Assembly: GCF_011299555.1 (NCBI RefSeq)
Contig: NZ_CP049857.1
Span: 1,674,001 to 1,738,000 of the forward strand
Source of the DNA: Dysgonomonas sp. HDW5A
Lineage (GTDB): Bacteria > Bacteroidota > Bacteroidia > Bacteroidales > Dysgonomonadaceae
Reading direction: 5' to 3'
Length of the DNA: 64,000 nt
In this document: in pieces, positions 1-8,120 of the stretch
How the letters are laid out: each line of letters begins with the position of its first letter
How positions within the stretch are numbered: position 1 is the stretch's first letter
Position numbers and translations under genes: made by a program
Notes under the pieces: model-generated
What the model saw: the letters and a program-made list of their open reading frames with translations, nothing else
What the model was told of the DNA's origin: nothing
Databases searched by the model: none

Positions 1-900
1 TTCACCTTCGGGTTCTAAGAACAATTGGTGTGAATTTTTCTCCGAAAAAGTTACTATTTTAGTTTCGATGCTTGGACAGTATCTTGGTCCTATACTCTTG
101 ATTTGTCCGTTGTAAAGGGGTGAATATTCAAGACCTTCTCTTAGTTTGTCATGAACTTCTTCATTTGTATTGCATATCCAGCAACTAAGTTGTTTAAGGG
201 TTCTAGGTTTGAAATCTAAGTAAGAAAATTTGTGGAAATCTTCTTCACCTTTTTGTTCTTCCATCAGTGAAAAGTCAACGCTTCTACCGTCAATTCTGGC
301 AGGAGTTCCCGTTTTCATTCTGTCTGTAGTAAATCCCGCCTCTCTTAATTGTTCGGTGATTCCGTATGAAGCAGGTTCTGCAACCCTTCCTCCTGTAAGT
401 TGAGTCGATCCGATATGCATCAATCCGTTCAAAAAAGTACCGTTTGTAAGCACTACCGATTGTGCGGAAAATGTTACACCGAGACTTGTTTTTACACCTT
501 TTACTGTTTTATTTTCGATAACCAGGGATGTAACCGCATCTTGCCAGATGAATAAGTTATTGGTGTTTTCGACAATTTCTCTCCATTTTAAAATGAATTG
601 AGCCCTGTCGCTTTGTGCCCGAGGACTCCACATCGCAGGTCCTTTCGACTTGTTTAGCATTCTGAATTGGATGGCAGTTTTATCTGTAACAATCGCCATT
701 TGTCCGCCTAAAGCGTCGATCTCTCTTACTATTTGTCCTTTTGCGATTCCACCCACTGCAGGATTACAGCTCATCTGGGCGATCTTATTCATATCCATCG
801 TTATTAACAGGGTTTTTGAGCCTAAGTTAGCTGCTGCTGTAGCGGCTTCACAGCCGGCATGTCCTGCGCCTACGACTATTACGTCATATTTAAAATCCAT
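1..900 (-). CDS. mnmG: tRNA uridine-5-carboxymethylaminomethyl modification enzyme MnmG (5' part; runs off the window)
   Basis: FAD-binding subunit of the MnmE-MnmG complex, which modifies U34 of certain tRNAs. Read from the start at 900, the first residues are MDFKYDVIVVGAGHAGCEAA, holding the GxGxxG dinucleotide-binding motif. The family signatures SCNPAVGGIAKGQIVREIDA and GPAMWSPRAQSDR follow. About 300 codons are present and the frame stays open to base 1, so only the C-terminal half is missing. It is divergent from cutC. A TAACTTTG promoter element lies at 1016-1023, and a short palindrome (915-927) sits 14 bases before the start codon. Identification is secure from the family motifs. 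Confidence 0.96.
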   Translation of the reverse strand, partial: MDFKYDVIVVGAGHAGCEAATAAANLGSKTLLITMDMNKIAQMSCNPAVGGIAKGQIVREIDALGGQMAIVTDKTAIQFRMLNKSKGPAMWSPRAQSDRAQFILKWREIVENTNNLFIWQDAVTSLVIENKTVKGVKTSLGVTFSAQSVVLTNGTFLNGLMHIGSTQLTGGRVAEPASYGITEQLREAGFTTDRMKTGTPARIDGRSVDFSLMEEQKGEEDFHKFSYLDFKPRTLKQLSCWICNTNEEVHDKLREGLEYSPLYNGQIKSIGPRYCPSIETKIVTFSEKNSHQLFLEPEGE

Positions 901-914
901 TGTTATTTACTTTA

Positions 915-927
915 AAGTCTCCGACTT
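915..927 (-). repeat. Leader palindrome before mnmG, compensated variant
   Basis: The 13-mer AAGTC-TCC-GACTT is a perfect 5+3+5 palindrome 14 bases before the mnmG start. It matches the dispersed AGGTC-N3-GACCT element of this window, except that the second and twelfth bases have both changed so that pairing is kept. Confidence 0.5.
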
Positions 928-1015
928 ATTTGTTTTATTCGAGCAAGTATAAGTGCAACTATCTGTTGTAATTAGAGATATTGCGTTAAATATTTGCTGC
1001 TATTTAATTATTGTG

Positions 1016-1023
1016 CAAAGTTA
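1016..1023 (-). promoter_or_regulatory. Bacteroidetes -7 element for mnmG
   Basis: On the minus strand this reads TAACTTTG, matching TAnnTTTG. It lies about 115 bases before the mnmG start. No clear TTTG -33 element is seen at the usual spacing. Confidence 0.4.
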
Positions 1024-1135
1024 CTATTTTTATATCAGTTCATAACTTGTTTCTTTCCGTCTAAGTTTTCCGATTTCTTCTTTTTTGTCTTATTTTTACT
1101 TAAAATATAAACTATACCGAATAATATATTGAAAT

Positions 1136-1885
1136 ATGGTAACTGTAGAAGTATGTGCTAACTCCGTTCAATCGGCTATTGAAGCTCAAAAGGGTGGGGC
1201 AGTAAGAGTCGAATTGTGTGGTAATTTGTCTGATGGGGGAACTACTCCTGCTAAGTCTCAGATAGAGCTTTCCCGGAATCATATCGAGATTGACCTGAAT
1301 GTAATTATTCGTCCTCGAGGGGGGGATTTTTTATATGATAATCTTGATTTCGAATCGATGAAAAGTGATATTGAGCTGTGTGGCGAACTCAAATGTGATG
1401 GTGTTGTGATTGGTATTTTAGATAAAAAAGGGAATGTTGATATTGAAAGAAATGGTAAGCTGGTAGAACTAGCTAAAAAGCATGGTATGTCAGTTACCTT
1501 TCATCGGGCATTTGATCGCGTTCATGACCTATATTCGGCGCTTGAAGATGTCATTCGTTTAGGTTGTGACCGTATTCTAACTTCGGGAGGCTATCAAACA
1601 GCGTTTGGAGGTCGAGAAGTTCTTCGGAAATTAGTCGATTTGTCGAATAATAGGATCATTATTATGGCCGGATCAGGTGTGAATGAAACTAATGTTACGG
1701 AGTTGGTTCATTCTACAGGTGTGAAAGAAGTGCATGGAACATTTCAAAAGCCAATACAGGGGGGGATGAAATACAATAGTCCTAATTTTCCTGATAATTA
1801 TAACAATTCGGGTTATTCCGAATATTCTTTTCTTTTATCTGATGCTAACAGGGTGAAAGAAATAGTTAAAAATGCTAATTTATAA
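1136..1885 (+). CDS. cutC: CutC family protein
   Basis: TIM-barrel protein of the CutC family, 249 residues, about the usual length. Diagnostic segments are the N-terminal VEVCANSVQSAIEAQKGGA, then RPRGGDF, TFHRAFD and RILTSGG. The family is annotated as copper homeostasis, but its biochemical role is not settled. The gene stands alone, divergent from mnmG, with a hairpin terminator about 70 bases after the stop. Two runs of seven G (1319-1325 and 1759-1765) encode the Gly-Gly pairs in RPRGGD and QGGM. Such runs are unusual in DNA this AT-rich. Confidence 0.9.
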   Translation: MVTVEVCANSVQSAIEAQKGGAVRVELCGNLSDGGTTPAKSQIELSRNHIEIDLNVIIRPRGGDFLYDNLDFESMKSDIELCGELKCDGVVIGILDKKGNVDIERNGKLVELAKKHGMSVTFHRAFDRVHDLYSALEDVIRLGCDRILTSGGYQTAFGGREVLRKLVDLSNNRIIIMAGSGVNETNVTELVHSTGVKEVHGTFQKPIQGGMKYNSPNFPDNYNNSGYSEYSFLLSDANRVKEIVKNANL

Positions 1886-1953
1886 TCTCTTTATTTAAGG
1901 GCTAAATTTGTTGATTTAGTATAGCTGTTTAATCAGATTATTTGATTTTAGAT

Positions 1954-1998
1954 AAGAGCAGGTTTAAAGATTTATCTTTTTTCCTGCTCTTCTTTTTT
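1954..1998 (+). terminator. Rho-independent terminator after cutC
   Basis: The arms AAGAGCAGG (1954-1962) and CCTGCTCTT (1983-1991) pair. A second inner stem is formed by AAAGAT and ATCTTT, and a T-rich tail follows. Confidence 0.7.
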
Positions 1999-3184
1999 GA
2001 TTTTTTCAATCAGATAATTTTAATTTTATTTTCCAAGTTGTGATATTATATATTTTATGTCTTTCTATATTTCAAATTTTTTATTCCAATTTTTTATAAA
2101 TAGTTATTCAAATATGGTAACTATTTTATCCTATTTTTTATTCTGATTTCTATTTTATTGTAAAATTTCTTGAAATATTTTTCTTGAAATAATCTTAATT
2201 ATATTCAGAAGTACTATTTTCATATAATCCTATATTTTATATTATTCTAATTATATGAATATTATATTATTATTTATTTAATTATAAATTTTAAATATTG
2301 TATATAAGTATAGTAATACGTATTACTAGCGATATAAATGAAAAATTTTAAATAGATAATAGTTTTTGATTTTATAAACTTTGATTTTATATAAAATATT
2401 ATTTAGAAAACTTTATACTAGATCTATTGTATCATTATTGATTGCTTTATCTTATATATTCATCTTTTTTATTTGTTAGTAAGACTTAATATTTATCCTT
2501 ATGCCTTGAATTGATAGTTGGCTATTTTCATTATTAAGAGAAAAATGATGAAAATAGCTAGTCTATTAATTTAGAATCCTACGGTTTTTGATTATCTATA
2601 ATGGGGCATTTTCATGTTATTTATTTGTGTTTTTTAAGGATCGCTTGTTTTATCGATGAAATCTTGAAGTTTGTTCTATTATAAATATATTTTTCTCGAT
2701 TAAAACGATAATATATAGATCTTATGGGTTGAATATTAGTTTATTACTTATTTTACTAATGCTGTGATTTTTTGTTCTTATATCAGACTGATTATACAAT
2801 AGGATAAATGAAGCTTTTATTGATAAAGATTCGGTTTGAATATTCTAAGTAAGAGGAAATATTCATTATATCTTTTATAGATATAACTGTCTATATATCT
2901 TGTAATTGAAAAATTAATGAATAGTTCTGTGAGCTTAATTAAAAGTAATAACTGCCCATTATATGTATTCAATGGAAAATTAAATGGGCTGATATCTTAA
3001 ATGGTCTGTTTATCAGAAGATCATATGATCATATGAATTATAATAATTAGTTTTTCTTACATTTGTAATATTTTGGATATAAATGGAGGTTGTCTACTTT
3101 TTTATTAATGACTTGTTTTTGTTTTAATATCCTGTAAAACAGAATAGTATATTTTATAAACTTATAATACAGATTTATTTAGAT
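1999..3184. other. Gene-free, very AT-rich gap of about 1.2 kb
   Basis: No open frame of credible length and no recognisable gene remnant, tRNA or IS end was found on either strand. Two local structures stand out. One is a hairpin with arms GCTATTTTCATTAT (2521-2534) and ATGATGAAAATAGC (2545-2558), with one internal mismatch and no T tail. The other is a 16-bp perfect palindrome, TCATATGATCATATGA, at 3021-3036. The dapB promoter presumably lies near the right end, but no convincing TAnnTTTG match was found. Confidence 0.6.
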
Positions 3185-3901
3185 ATGAAAATAGCACTTA
3201 TTGGTTATGGAAAAATGGGTAAGGAGATCGAACGAATTGCCCTTGATCGCGGACATTCTATTGTTTCGATCATTGATGAAAACAATCTTTCCGGTTTTGA
3301 TTCTGCTGAATTTAAAGGGGCAGATGTTGCGATTGAATTTACAACTCCGGCAAGTGCTATGAATAATTTCAGAAAATGTTTTGCTGCCGGTGTTCCTATT
3401 GTTGCAGGTACAACGGGATGGCTCGAAAACATGCCCGAAGTAAAAGATGCTTGTGAAAATAAGGGACAGACTTTCTTTTATGCCTCTAATTATAGTTTAG
3501 GAGTAAATATATTTTTCGCAGTTAATAAATATCTTGCGAAGATTATGAATAATTTTCCCGATTATACGGTGAAAATGGAGGAAGTGCATCACATTCATAA
3601 ATTGGATGCTCCAAGCGGAACCGCAATTACTTTGGCAGAAGGTATTATCGAAAATGTCGATAGAAAGACTAATTGGAATCTCGAAGCAGAGTTGAAACCT
3701 TCCGATTTGGCTATACATTGTATCAGAGAAGGAGAAGTTCCCGGTATTCATGAAATATTTTATGAATCGGAGGCTGATATAATCAGTATAAAACATGATG
3801 CTAAAAATCGTAAAGGTTTTGCATTAGGTGCCGTTTTAGCCGCTGAATTTACGAATGGGAAAAAAGGATTCTTAGGAATGCAGGATATGCTTAATTTTTA
3901 A
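3185..3901 (+). CDS. dapB: 4-hydroxy-tetrahydrodipicolinate reductase
   Basis: NAD(P)H-dependent reductase of the diaminopimelate/lysine pathway, cytoplasmic. The 238-residue length is normal for the short Bacteroidetes DapB. The N-terminus has a Rossmann motif (GYGKMGKEIE), the middle has GTTGW, and the catalytic and substrate-binding segment EVHHIHKLDAPSGTA lies near residues 132-146. It is the first gene of the block dapB-lepB-lepB2-wbqC, all on the plus strand with short gaps. A degenerate palindrome copy (AGGTC-TTC-AACTA, 3900-3912) starts within its stop codon. Confidence 0.96.
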   Translation: MKIALIGYGKMGKEIERIALDRGHSIVSIIDENNLSGFDSAEFKGADVAIEFTTPASAMNNFRKCFAAGVPIVAGTTGWLENMPEVKDACENKGQTFFYASNYSLGVNIFFAVNKYLAKIMNNFPDYTVKMEEVHHIHKLDAPSGTAITLAEGIIENVDRKTNWNLEAELKPSDLAIHCIREGEVPGIHEIFYESEADIISIKHDAKNRKGFALGAVLAAEFTNGKKGFLGMQDMLNF

Positions 3902-3958
3902 GGTCTTCAACTATCGTTTTTTCTAAAATGTAATAAATATTTATATTACTAATAATAT

Positions 3959-5554
3959 ATGGAAGCAAGAAATAATCAGAACAACCCTTCGGGTAAAAAA
4001 AGTCTGAAGGAGAGGCTGTCTCAAGCAACTCGCAAGCAGTGGATAAAATTTATACTAATAACCATATTCTGTATAGCTTTTACTATTTGGACGGGCTATT
4101 ATGCCGTATTGTTATTAACTATCGTTTTCTTCGATAGTTATATCCTGAAATTTATACCCTGGTCGTTTTGGAGGACTAGTAAAAACGGATCTCTTCGCAA
4201 AGTTATGGAGTGGGTCGACGCAATTGGTTTTGCTTTAATCGCCGTGTATGTTATAAATACATTCTTTTTCCAAAACTATCAGATTCCATCGTCTTCTTTA
4301 GAAAAATCTCTTTTGGTGGGAGACTTTTTGTTTGTCAGTAAAATGAGCTATGGAACCCGTTCGCCAATGACTCCTTTGTCGTTTCCTTTGGCACAGCATA
4401 CTTTGCCTGTTTTAAATATCAAGTCTTATCTTGATAAGCCACAATTGAAATACCAACGTTTTGCAGGCTTCGGTCAAATAGAACGAGGCGATATTGTTGT
4501 ATTCAACTTTCCGGCGGGAGATACGGTTGCTTTGAATATGCAGCAAGCCGATTATTATACCTTATGTAAGCTAGACCCACGAGGTCGTGAGGGGCTATGG
4601 TCTAATAAAGAGAAATATGGAGAAATCGTTTATCGTCCGGTAGACAGGCGAGAAAATTATGTAAAAAGAGCTATGGGACTTCCCGGTGAGACCTTAGAAG
4701 TAAAAGATGACGAAGTCTATATTAACGGTAAAAAGGTCGAAGCTCCCGAAAATATGCAGTTGAGATATTTTGTTCAGACCGATGGTACTGCTATTTCCGA
4801 GCAGGTGTTTGATGAATTGGGTATTAGTAAGGATGACTATGCAGTGGTAAACGAGCGAGGTCAGCTATCCGCTAATTATTTTGATCCATTGAATGAGCTT
4901 AGAAGATCAAATCCTCTTTTGAATAAAGGACTGCCTGATGAAGTGAAATTTGCAGCCGATAGTTTACAACTGACTCAATTGGGTTTTGTTGCAAAAGGAA
5001 AAACATTCGGTTTGGTTTATACATTACCACTAACTAAAAAGATGGTCGAAACTTTGAAAGCGAAGCCTTTTGTTATCAATGTTTTTAAAGAAAAAGAGCG
5101 TATCGAAAGAAGCGAAACCGCCGATGGAAAGATTATAGATTATCCGTTTTATTATCCGATTGATTACCCGACTAAATGGACTCGTGATTCTTATGGTCCT
5201 CTTTGGATTCCTAAAAAGGGCGAGACTATTATATTCGATACAGATGTAGATTATAAAGTAGCTGCTTATGAGCGCGTAATCAAAAATTATGAAGGAAACG
5301 ATTTTGCTTACAAAGATGGTAAAGTTTACATCAATGGAAAGCCTGCCGATTCTTATACATTCAAGTTTGATTATTACTTTATGATGGGAGACAATCGTCA
5401 TAATTCGGCCGACTCCCGTTCTTGGGGTTTTGTTCCCGAAGATCATATTGTAGGGCAACCTTTATTTGTATGGTTATCTTTGGATAAGGATAAAGGCTGG
5501 TTCGACGGAAAAATACGGTGGGACAGAATATTTACAAGTGCCAAAAAGAAATAA
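3959..5554 (+). CDS. lepB: Signal peptidase I (active form, long Bacteroidetes type)
   Basis: Serine-lysine (S26) peptidase that removes Sec signal peptides at the inner membrane. The 531 residues are far longer than E. coli LepB. Hydrophobic segments lie near 28-44, 46-66 and 85-104. Box B reads IPSSSLEKSLLVGD with the catalytic Ser at 113. Box D reads YVKRAMGLPGE with the general-base Lys at 236. Box E is GDNRHNSADSR near the C-terminus. About 240 residues separate boxes D and E, an insertion typical of Bacteroidetes. The next gene is a degenerate paralogue. Known of the family: Ser and Lys form the catalytic dyad, and both are intact here. Confidence 0.95.
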   Translation: MEARNNQNNPSGKKSLKERLSQATRKQWIKFILITIFCIAFTIWTGYYAVLLLTIVFFDSYILKFIPWSFWRTSKNGSLRKVMEWVDAIGFALIAVYVINTFFFQNYQIPSSSLEKSLLVGDFLFVSKMSYGTRSPMTPLSFPLAQHTLPVLNIKSYLDKPQLKYQRFAGFGQIERGDIVVFNFPAGDTVALNMQQADYYTLCKLDPRGREGLWSNKEKYGEIVYRPVDRRENYVKRAMGLPGETLEVKDDEVYINGKKVEAPENMQLRYFVQTDGTAISEQVFDELGISKDDYAVVNERGQLSANYFDPLNELRRSNPLLNKGLPDEVKFAADSLQLTQLGFVAKGKTFGLVYTLPLTKKMVETLKAKPFVINVFKEKERIERSETADGKIIDYPFYYPIDYPTKWTRDSYGPLWIPKKGETIIFDTDVDYKVAAYERVIKNYEGNDFAYKDGKVYINGKPADSYTFKFDYYFMMGDNRHNSADSRSWGFVPEDHIVGQPLFVWLSLDKDKGWFDGKIRWDRIFTSAKKK

Positions 5555-5586
5555 GGTATCAAATCTTTCTATCCATTGATAAGTAT

Positions 5587-5614
5587 AAGTACAACTGACA
5601 ATTTTATTGTACTT
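5587..5614 (+). repeat. Short hairpin in the lepB-lepB2 gap
   Basis: AAGTACAA (5587-5594) and TTGTACTT (5607-5614) form an 8-bp stem 14 bases before the lepB2 start. The left flank, AAGTATAAGTACAACT (5581-5596), closely matches 945-960 upstream of mnmG. Confidence 0.35.
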
Positions 5615-5628
5615 AAAAGCATGACATT

Positions 5629-6582
5629 ATGAAGAAAACAAAAATAGTAAGATGGTGGGGCAAGGCGTTCCTTATAGCTTTACTGGTTGTCTTTTGTATT
5701 CGGGTTTTCTTTATACAATCCTATACAGTCTCCTCTTCTCAGATGGAGACTGCCTTGCTTAGAGGCGACAGGGTTCTGGTTAATAAGGTATCTTATGGTA
5801 TCAGAATGCCCATTACTCTGTTAACTATACCGTTTACTTTTGACCATTTATTCGGAATGAAATCATACTCCGACCTGATTCAGTTGGGCTATCACCGCCT
5901 GTTTGGAAAGATCGTAGATCGCAACGATGTTATTTTGTTTAATAATCCTTTGGAGGTCGAAAAACCGCTCGATAAACGAAGCCTGTATCTAAGCCGTTGT
6001 GTAGCGGTGGCAGGCGATACGATAAAAGTACAGGGGGGCGATTTTTATTTGAACGGCATAAAAACAGTTTCTTCTCCTGATCTTTTACAGTCTTTTCGAT
6101 TTAATAGAGATTCAAAAGATACCATCTTCGCCGTAATAAAATCTCTCAATATAAATCCCCGTGATTTAAAGATGGATTCGACATCGATATATTCCAGCCT
6201 TAGCAGATACGAGGTTTTCCTTATCAATCAGAAATTGAATGACAGTATTCAATTGCAGCTAAGTATTCAGGATAAAGTATCTTATGATCTGCTGATTCCT
6301 TCGGCGGGTATGACAATAGCTCTTTCCGAATTTAATATTCCTTTATACAGGCAGATTATTCACGATGAAGTGGGAGCTAACGTGAAAGTTGAAGATCTGA
6401 AATCTTATACTTTTAAGTACAACTATTATTGGGTTTTATCCGATAATGCAGAGGATGCCATAGATTCACGAACTTTGGGTTTTATCTCCGAAAAGGATAT
6501 TATAGGAAAGGCGTCCGTTATCTGGTATAGTTCAGACGAAGAAGGTTCGAGATGGAATCGGTTATTTTCGTGTGTAAAATAG
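5629..6582 (+). CDS. Signal peptidase I paralogue with both catalytic residues lost
   Basis: S26-family protein of 317 residues with one N-terminal membrane segment (about 13-29). It aligns with the upstream lepB across all boxes, but the active site is replaced. Box B reads VSSSQMETALLRGD, placing Gln38 where the catalytic Ser belongs (codon CAG at 5740-5742). Box D reads YLSRCVAVAGD, placing Ser122 where the general-base Lys belongs (codon AGC at 5992-5994). Box E reads SDNAEDAIDSR instead of GDNR. The fold-determining positions (LLRGD, DSR, NKVSYG) are kept and the frame is intact. I infer a pseudoprotease, perhaps a partner or chaperone of the active LepB. The adjacent Ser37 could in principle act as nucleophile, but no Lys is available at box D. 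Confidence 0.88.
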   Translation: MKKTKIVRWWGKAFLIALLVVFCIRVFFIQSYTVSSSQMETALLRGDRVLVNKVSYGIRMPITLLTIPFTFDHLFGMKSYSDLIQLGYHRLFGKIVDRNDVILFNNPLEVEKPLDKRSLYLSRCVAVAGDTIKVQGGDFYLNGIKTVSSPDLLQSFRFNRDSKDTIFAVIKSLNINPRDLKMDSTSIYSSLSRYEVFLINQKLNDSIQLQLSIQDKVSYDLLIPSAGMTIALSEFNIPLYRQIIHDEVGANVKVEDLKSYTFKYNYYWVLSDNAEDAIDSRTLGFISEKDIIGKASVIWYSSDEEGSRWNRLFSCVK

Positions 6583-6593
6583 GTCTGAGACCT
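6581..6593 (+). repeat. Leader palindrome AGGTC-N3-GACCT
   Basis: AGGTC-TGA-GACCT, perfect copy. It overlaps the stop codon of the signal peptidase paralogue and ends 16 bases before the next start codon. Confidence 0.7.
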
Positions 6594-6609
6594 TCTGATT
6601 CAATTTAAA

Positions 6610-7245
6610 ATGAGTACTTATTTATCTACCGCTTATCTTGCTCCTGTCGAGTACTATTCGAAACTACTCAAAGGAGATGTGTATATTGAGCAGCACGAGA
6701 ATTATATCAAACAAACTTATCGAAACAGATGTACCATACTATCGGCAAATGGTCCGATGGCACTATCTGTTCCAATAGAGAGCGCTGGAGGCAAAAAATG
6801 TCCGATAAGGGATGTTCGTATAGCCGACCATGGAAATTGGCGGCATTTGCACTGGAATGCGCTTATTTCGGCTTATAACTCTACACCATTCTTCGAATAT
6901 TATCAGGATGATTTCCGACCTTTCTATGAGAAGGAGTATAAATACCTTTTTGATTTTAATGAAGAGTTACGAAATTTGATCTGTCAATTAATAGATATAG
7001 ATACGTCAACTATACAATATACAGATGAATTTCTTTTAGAGGTAGAAGGACTAGATTACAGATCGAAAATTTCACCTAAAATAGATTGGAGGGTTATTGA
7101 TCCTGATTTTGAATCTATTCACTATTATCAGGTGTTTGAGCACCGTTTTGGGTTTACGGAGAATCTGAGTATTTTAGATCTTCTATTCAATATGGGGAAC
7201 GAAAGCCTGTTAGTTTTGAGTAAAAGCATAAAAAAAACCTCTTGA
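6610..7245 (+). CDS. WbqC family protein
   Basis: WbqC-like protein (211 residues). The recognised features are the early LSTAYLAPVEYYSKLLKGD, the QTYRNRCTILSANG segment and the WRHLHWNALISAYNSTPFFEYY core. Family members are found in polysaccharide loci and in this conserved Bacteroidetes block after lepB. The reaction is not established, and I infer no specific substrate. There is no signal peptide or membrane segment. It is the last gene of the block, followed directly by a bidirectional terminator shared with the convergent barrel-protein gene. Confidence 0.85.
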   Translation: MSTYLSTAYLAPVEYYSKLLKGDVYIEQHENYIKQTYRNRCTILSANGPMALSVPIESAGGKKCPIRDVRIADHGNWRHLHWNALISAYNSTPFFEYYQDDFRPFYEKEYKYLFDFNEELRNLICQLIDIDTSTIQYTDEFLLEVEGLDYRSKISPKIDWRVIDPDFESIHYYQVFEHRFGFTENLSILDLLFNMGNESLLVLSKSIKKTS

Positions 7246-7263
7246 GAATTCAAGAGGTTTTTT
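7231..7263. terminator. Bidirectional terminator between wbqC and the barrel-protein gene
   Basis: AACCTCTTG and CAAGAGGTT pair around the loop AGAATT, with A-run and T-run flanks on both sides. It overlaps the 3' end of the wbqC coding region and serves both convergent genes. Confidence 0.85.
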
Positions 7264-7286
7264 ATTTATTTGATTATATGATCAAA

Positions 7287-7856
7287 TTAGAATTTTAAGT
7301 TAACTCCTAATTCGATATTGCTCATGTCAAAGTCAAAACCAAAGCTGTTAGTTCTTGTGTCTTTTACTTTTCCGGTTTGGTATCCTAAGAAACCGAATTT
7401 ACCTAGTAAAGCAACTTTGTTAGATACATTGATAGCAACTCCAGGTCTCAAACCTACTTCTAGAGTATTAGCTTTGTCTCCTCCGTTAGTTCCTTTTTCC
7501 CATCCATAAGCTACACCTCCGTCAAAGAATAAACCACCAAGATCGCTTTTAAGGAATGTATAACGTAAGAAAGGATTTACTTTATATGAATTAACTGATC
7601 CTTCATTTACTAAAGCTTTGCCGTCAAAATCAAGACCTCCGTGAGTATGAGCACCACCAAGAGCGATACCGATACCTACATTACTATTTAAGATATATCC
7701 GAATTCAGGCATAACTTTGAAGCTAAGTTGGCTATCGCCTCCTTTTACTTTGCTTGACCATACACCTGCTGTTCCTCCAACCCACATGTTACCTTGAGCA
7801 CTTGCTGCAGAAAATACACCTAGTGCTACTGCAATAGTTAAGAATAATTTTTTCAT
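7287..7856 (-). CDS. Outer-membrane beta-barrel protein (porin-family fold)
   Basis: Small secreted protein of 189 residues. The signal peptide MKKLFLTIAVALGVFSAASA is followed by alternating, Gly-rich amphipathic strands typical of an eight-stranded outer-membrane barrel (for example WVGGTAGVWSSK, FGYILNSNVGIGIALGG and the terminal FDFDMSNIELGVNLKF). The last residue is Phe, as is common for BamA-inserted barrels. It is monocistronic, with its own -7 promoter element and a shared terminator. No ligand or transport role can be read from the sequence. Confidence 0.8.
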   Translation of the reverse strand: MKKLFLTIAVALGVFSAASAQGNMWVGGTAGVWSSKVKGGDSQLSFKVMPEFGYILNSNVGIGIALGGAHTHGGLDFDGKALVNEGSVNSYKVNPFLRYTFLKSDLGGLFFDGGVAYGWEKGTNGGDKANTLEVGLRPGVAINVSNKVALLGKFGFLGYQTGKVKDTRTNSFGFDFDMSNIELGVNLKF

Positions 7857-7903
7857 AAACCTAAATTTTAAATGTGTTACTTTTTAGTTAACCAAAAACG
7901 TCA

Positions 7904-7911
7904 CAAATTTA
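7904..7911 (-). promoter_or_regulatory. Bacteroidetes -7 element for the barrel-protein gene
   Basis: On the minus strand this reads TAAATTTG (TAnnTTTG), 47 bases before the start codon. The -33 element is not clear. Confidence 0.45.
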
Positions 7912-8120
7912 TCCTTAATTTTGATAATTGAGGTTTATTTTCCAAATATTAATGTTAAATTAATTAAAATATGTAAGCTGTTTAGAGCGATATTTAGTTA
8001 AATGGGATGGTTTTATATTATTAAAATCATTAATATGTAGCATATTGCCTTTCATTATGATAATTTAACTTAATCTTGTCATGTAATTTCTACTGGAAGG
8101 GGCTTTTGCTGTTAAACAGA

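Noticed and set aside
5030-5458. A 142-codon minus-strand frame inside lepB
   Set aside because: It is antisense to the conserved signal peptidase, with no signal, domain or leader of its own. Similar antisense frames across guaB, porZ, cysS and others were dropped for the same reason.
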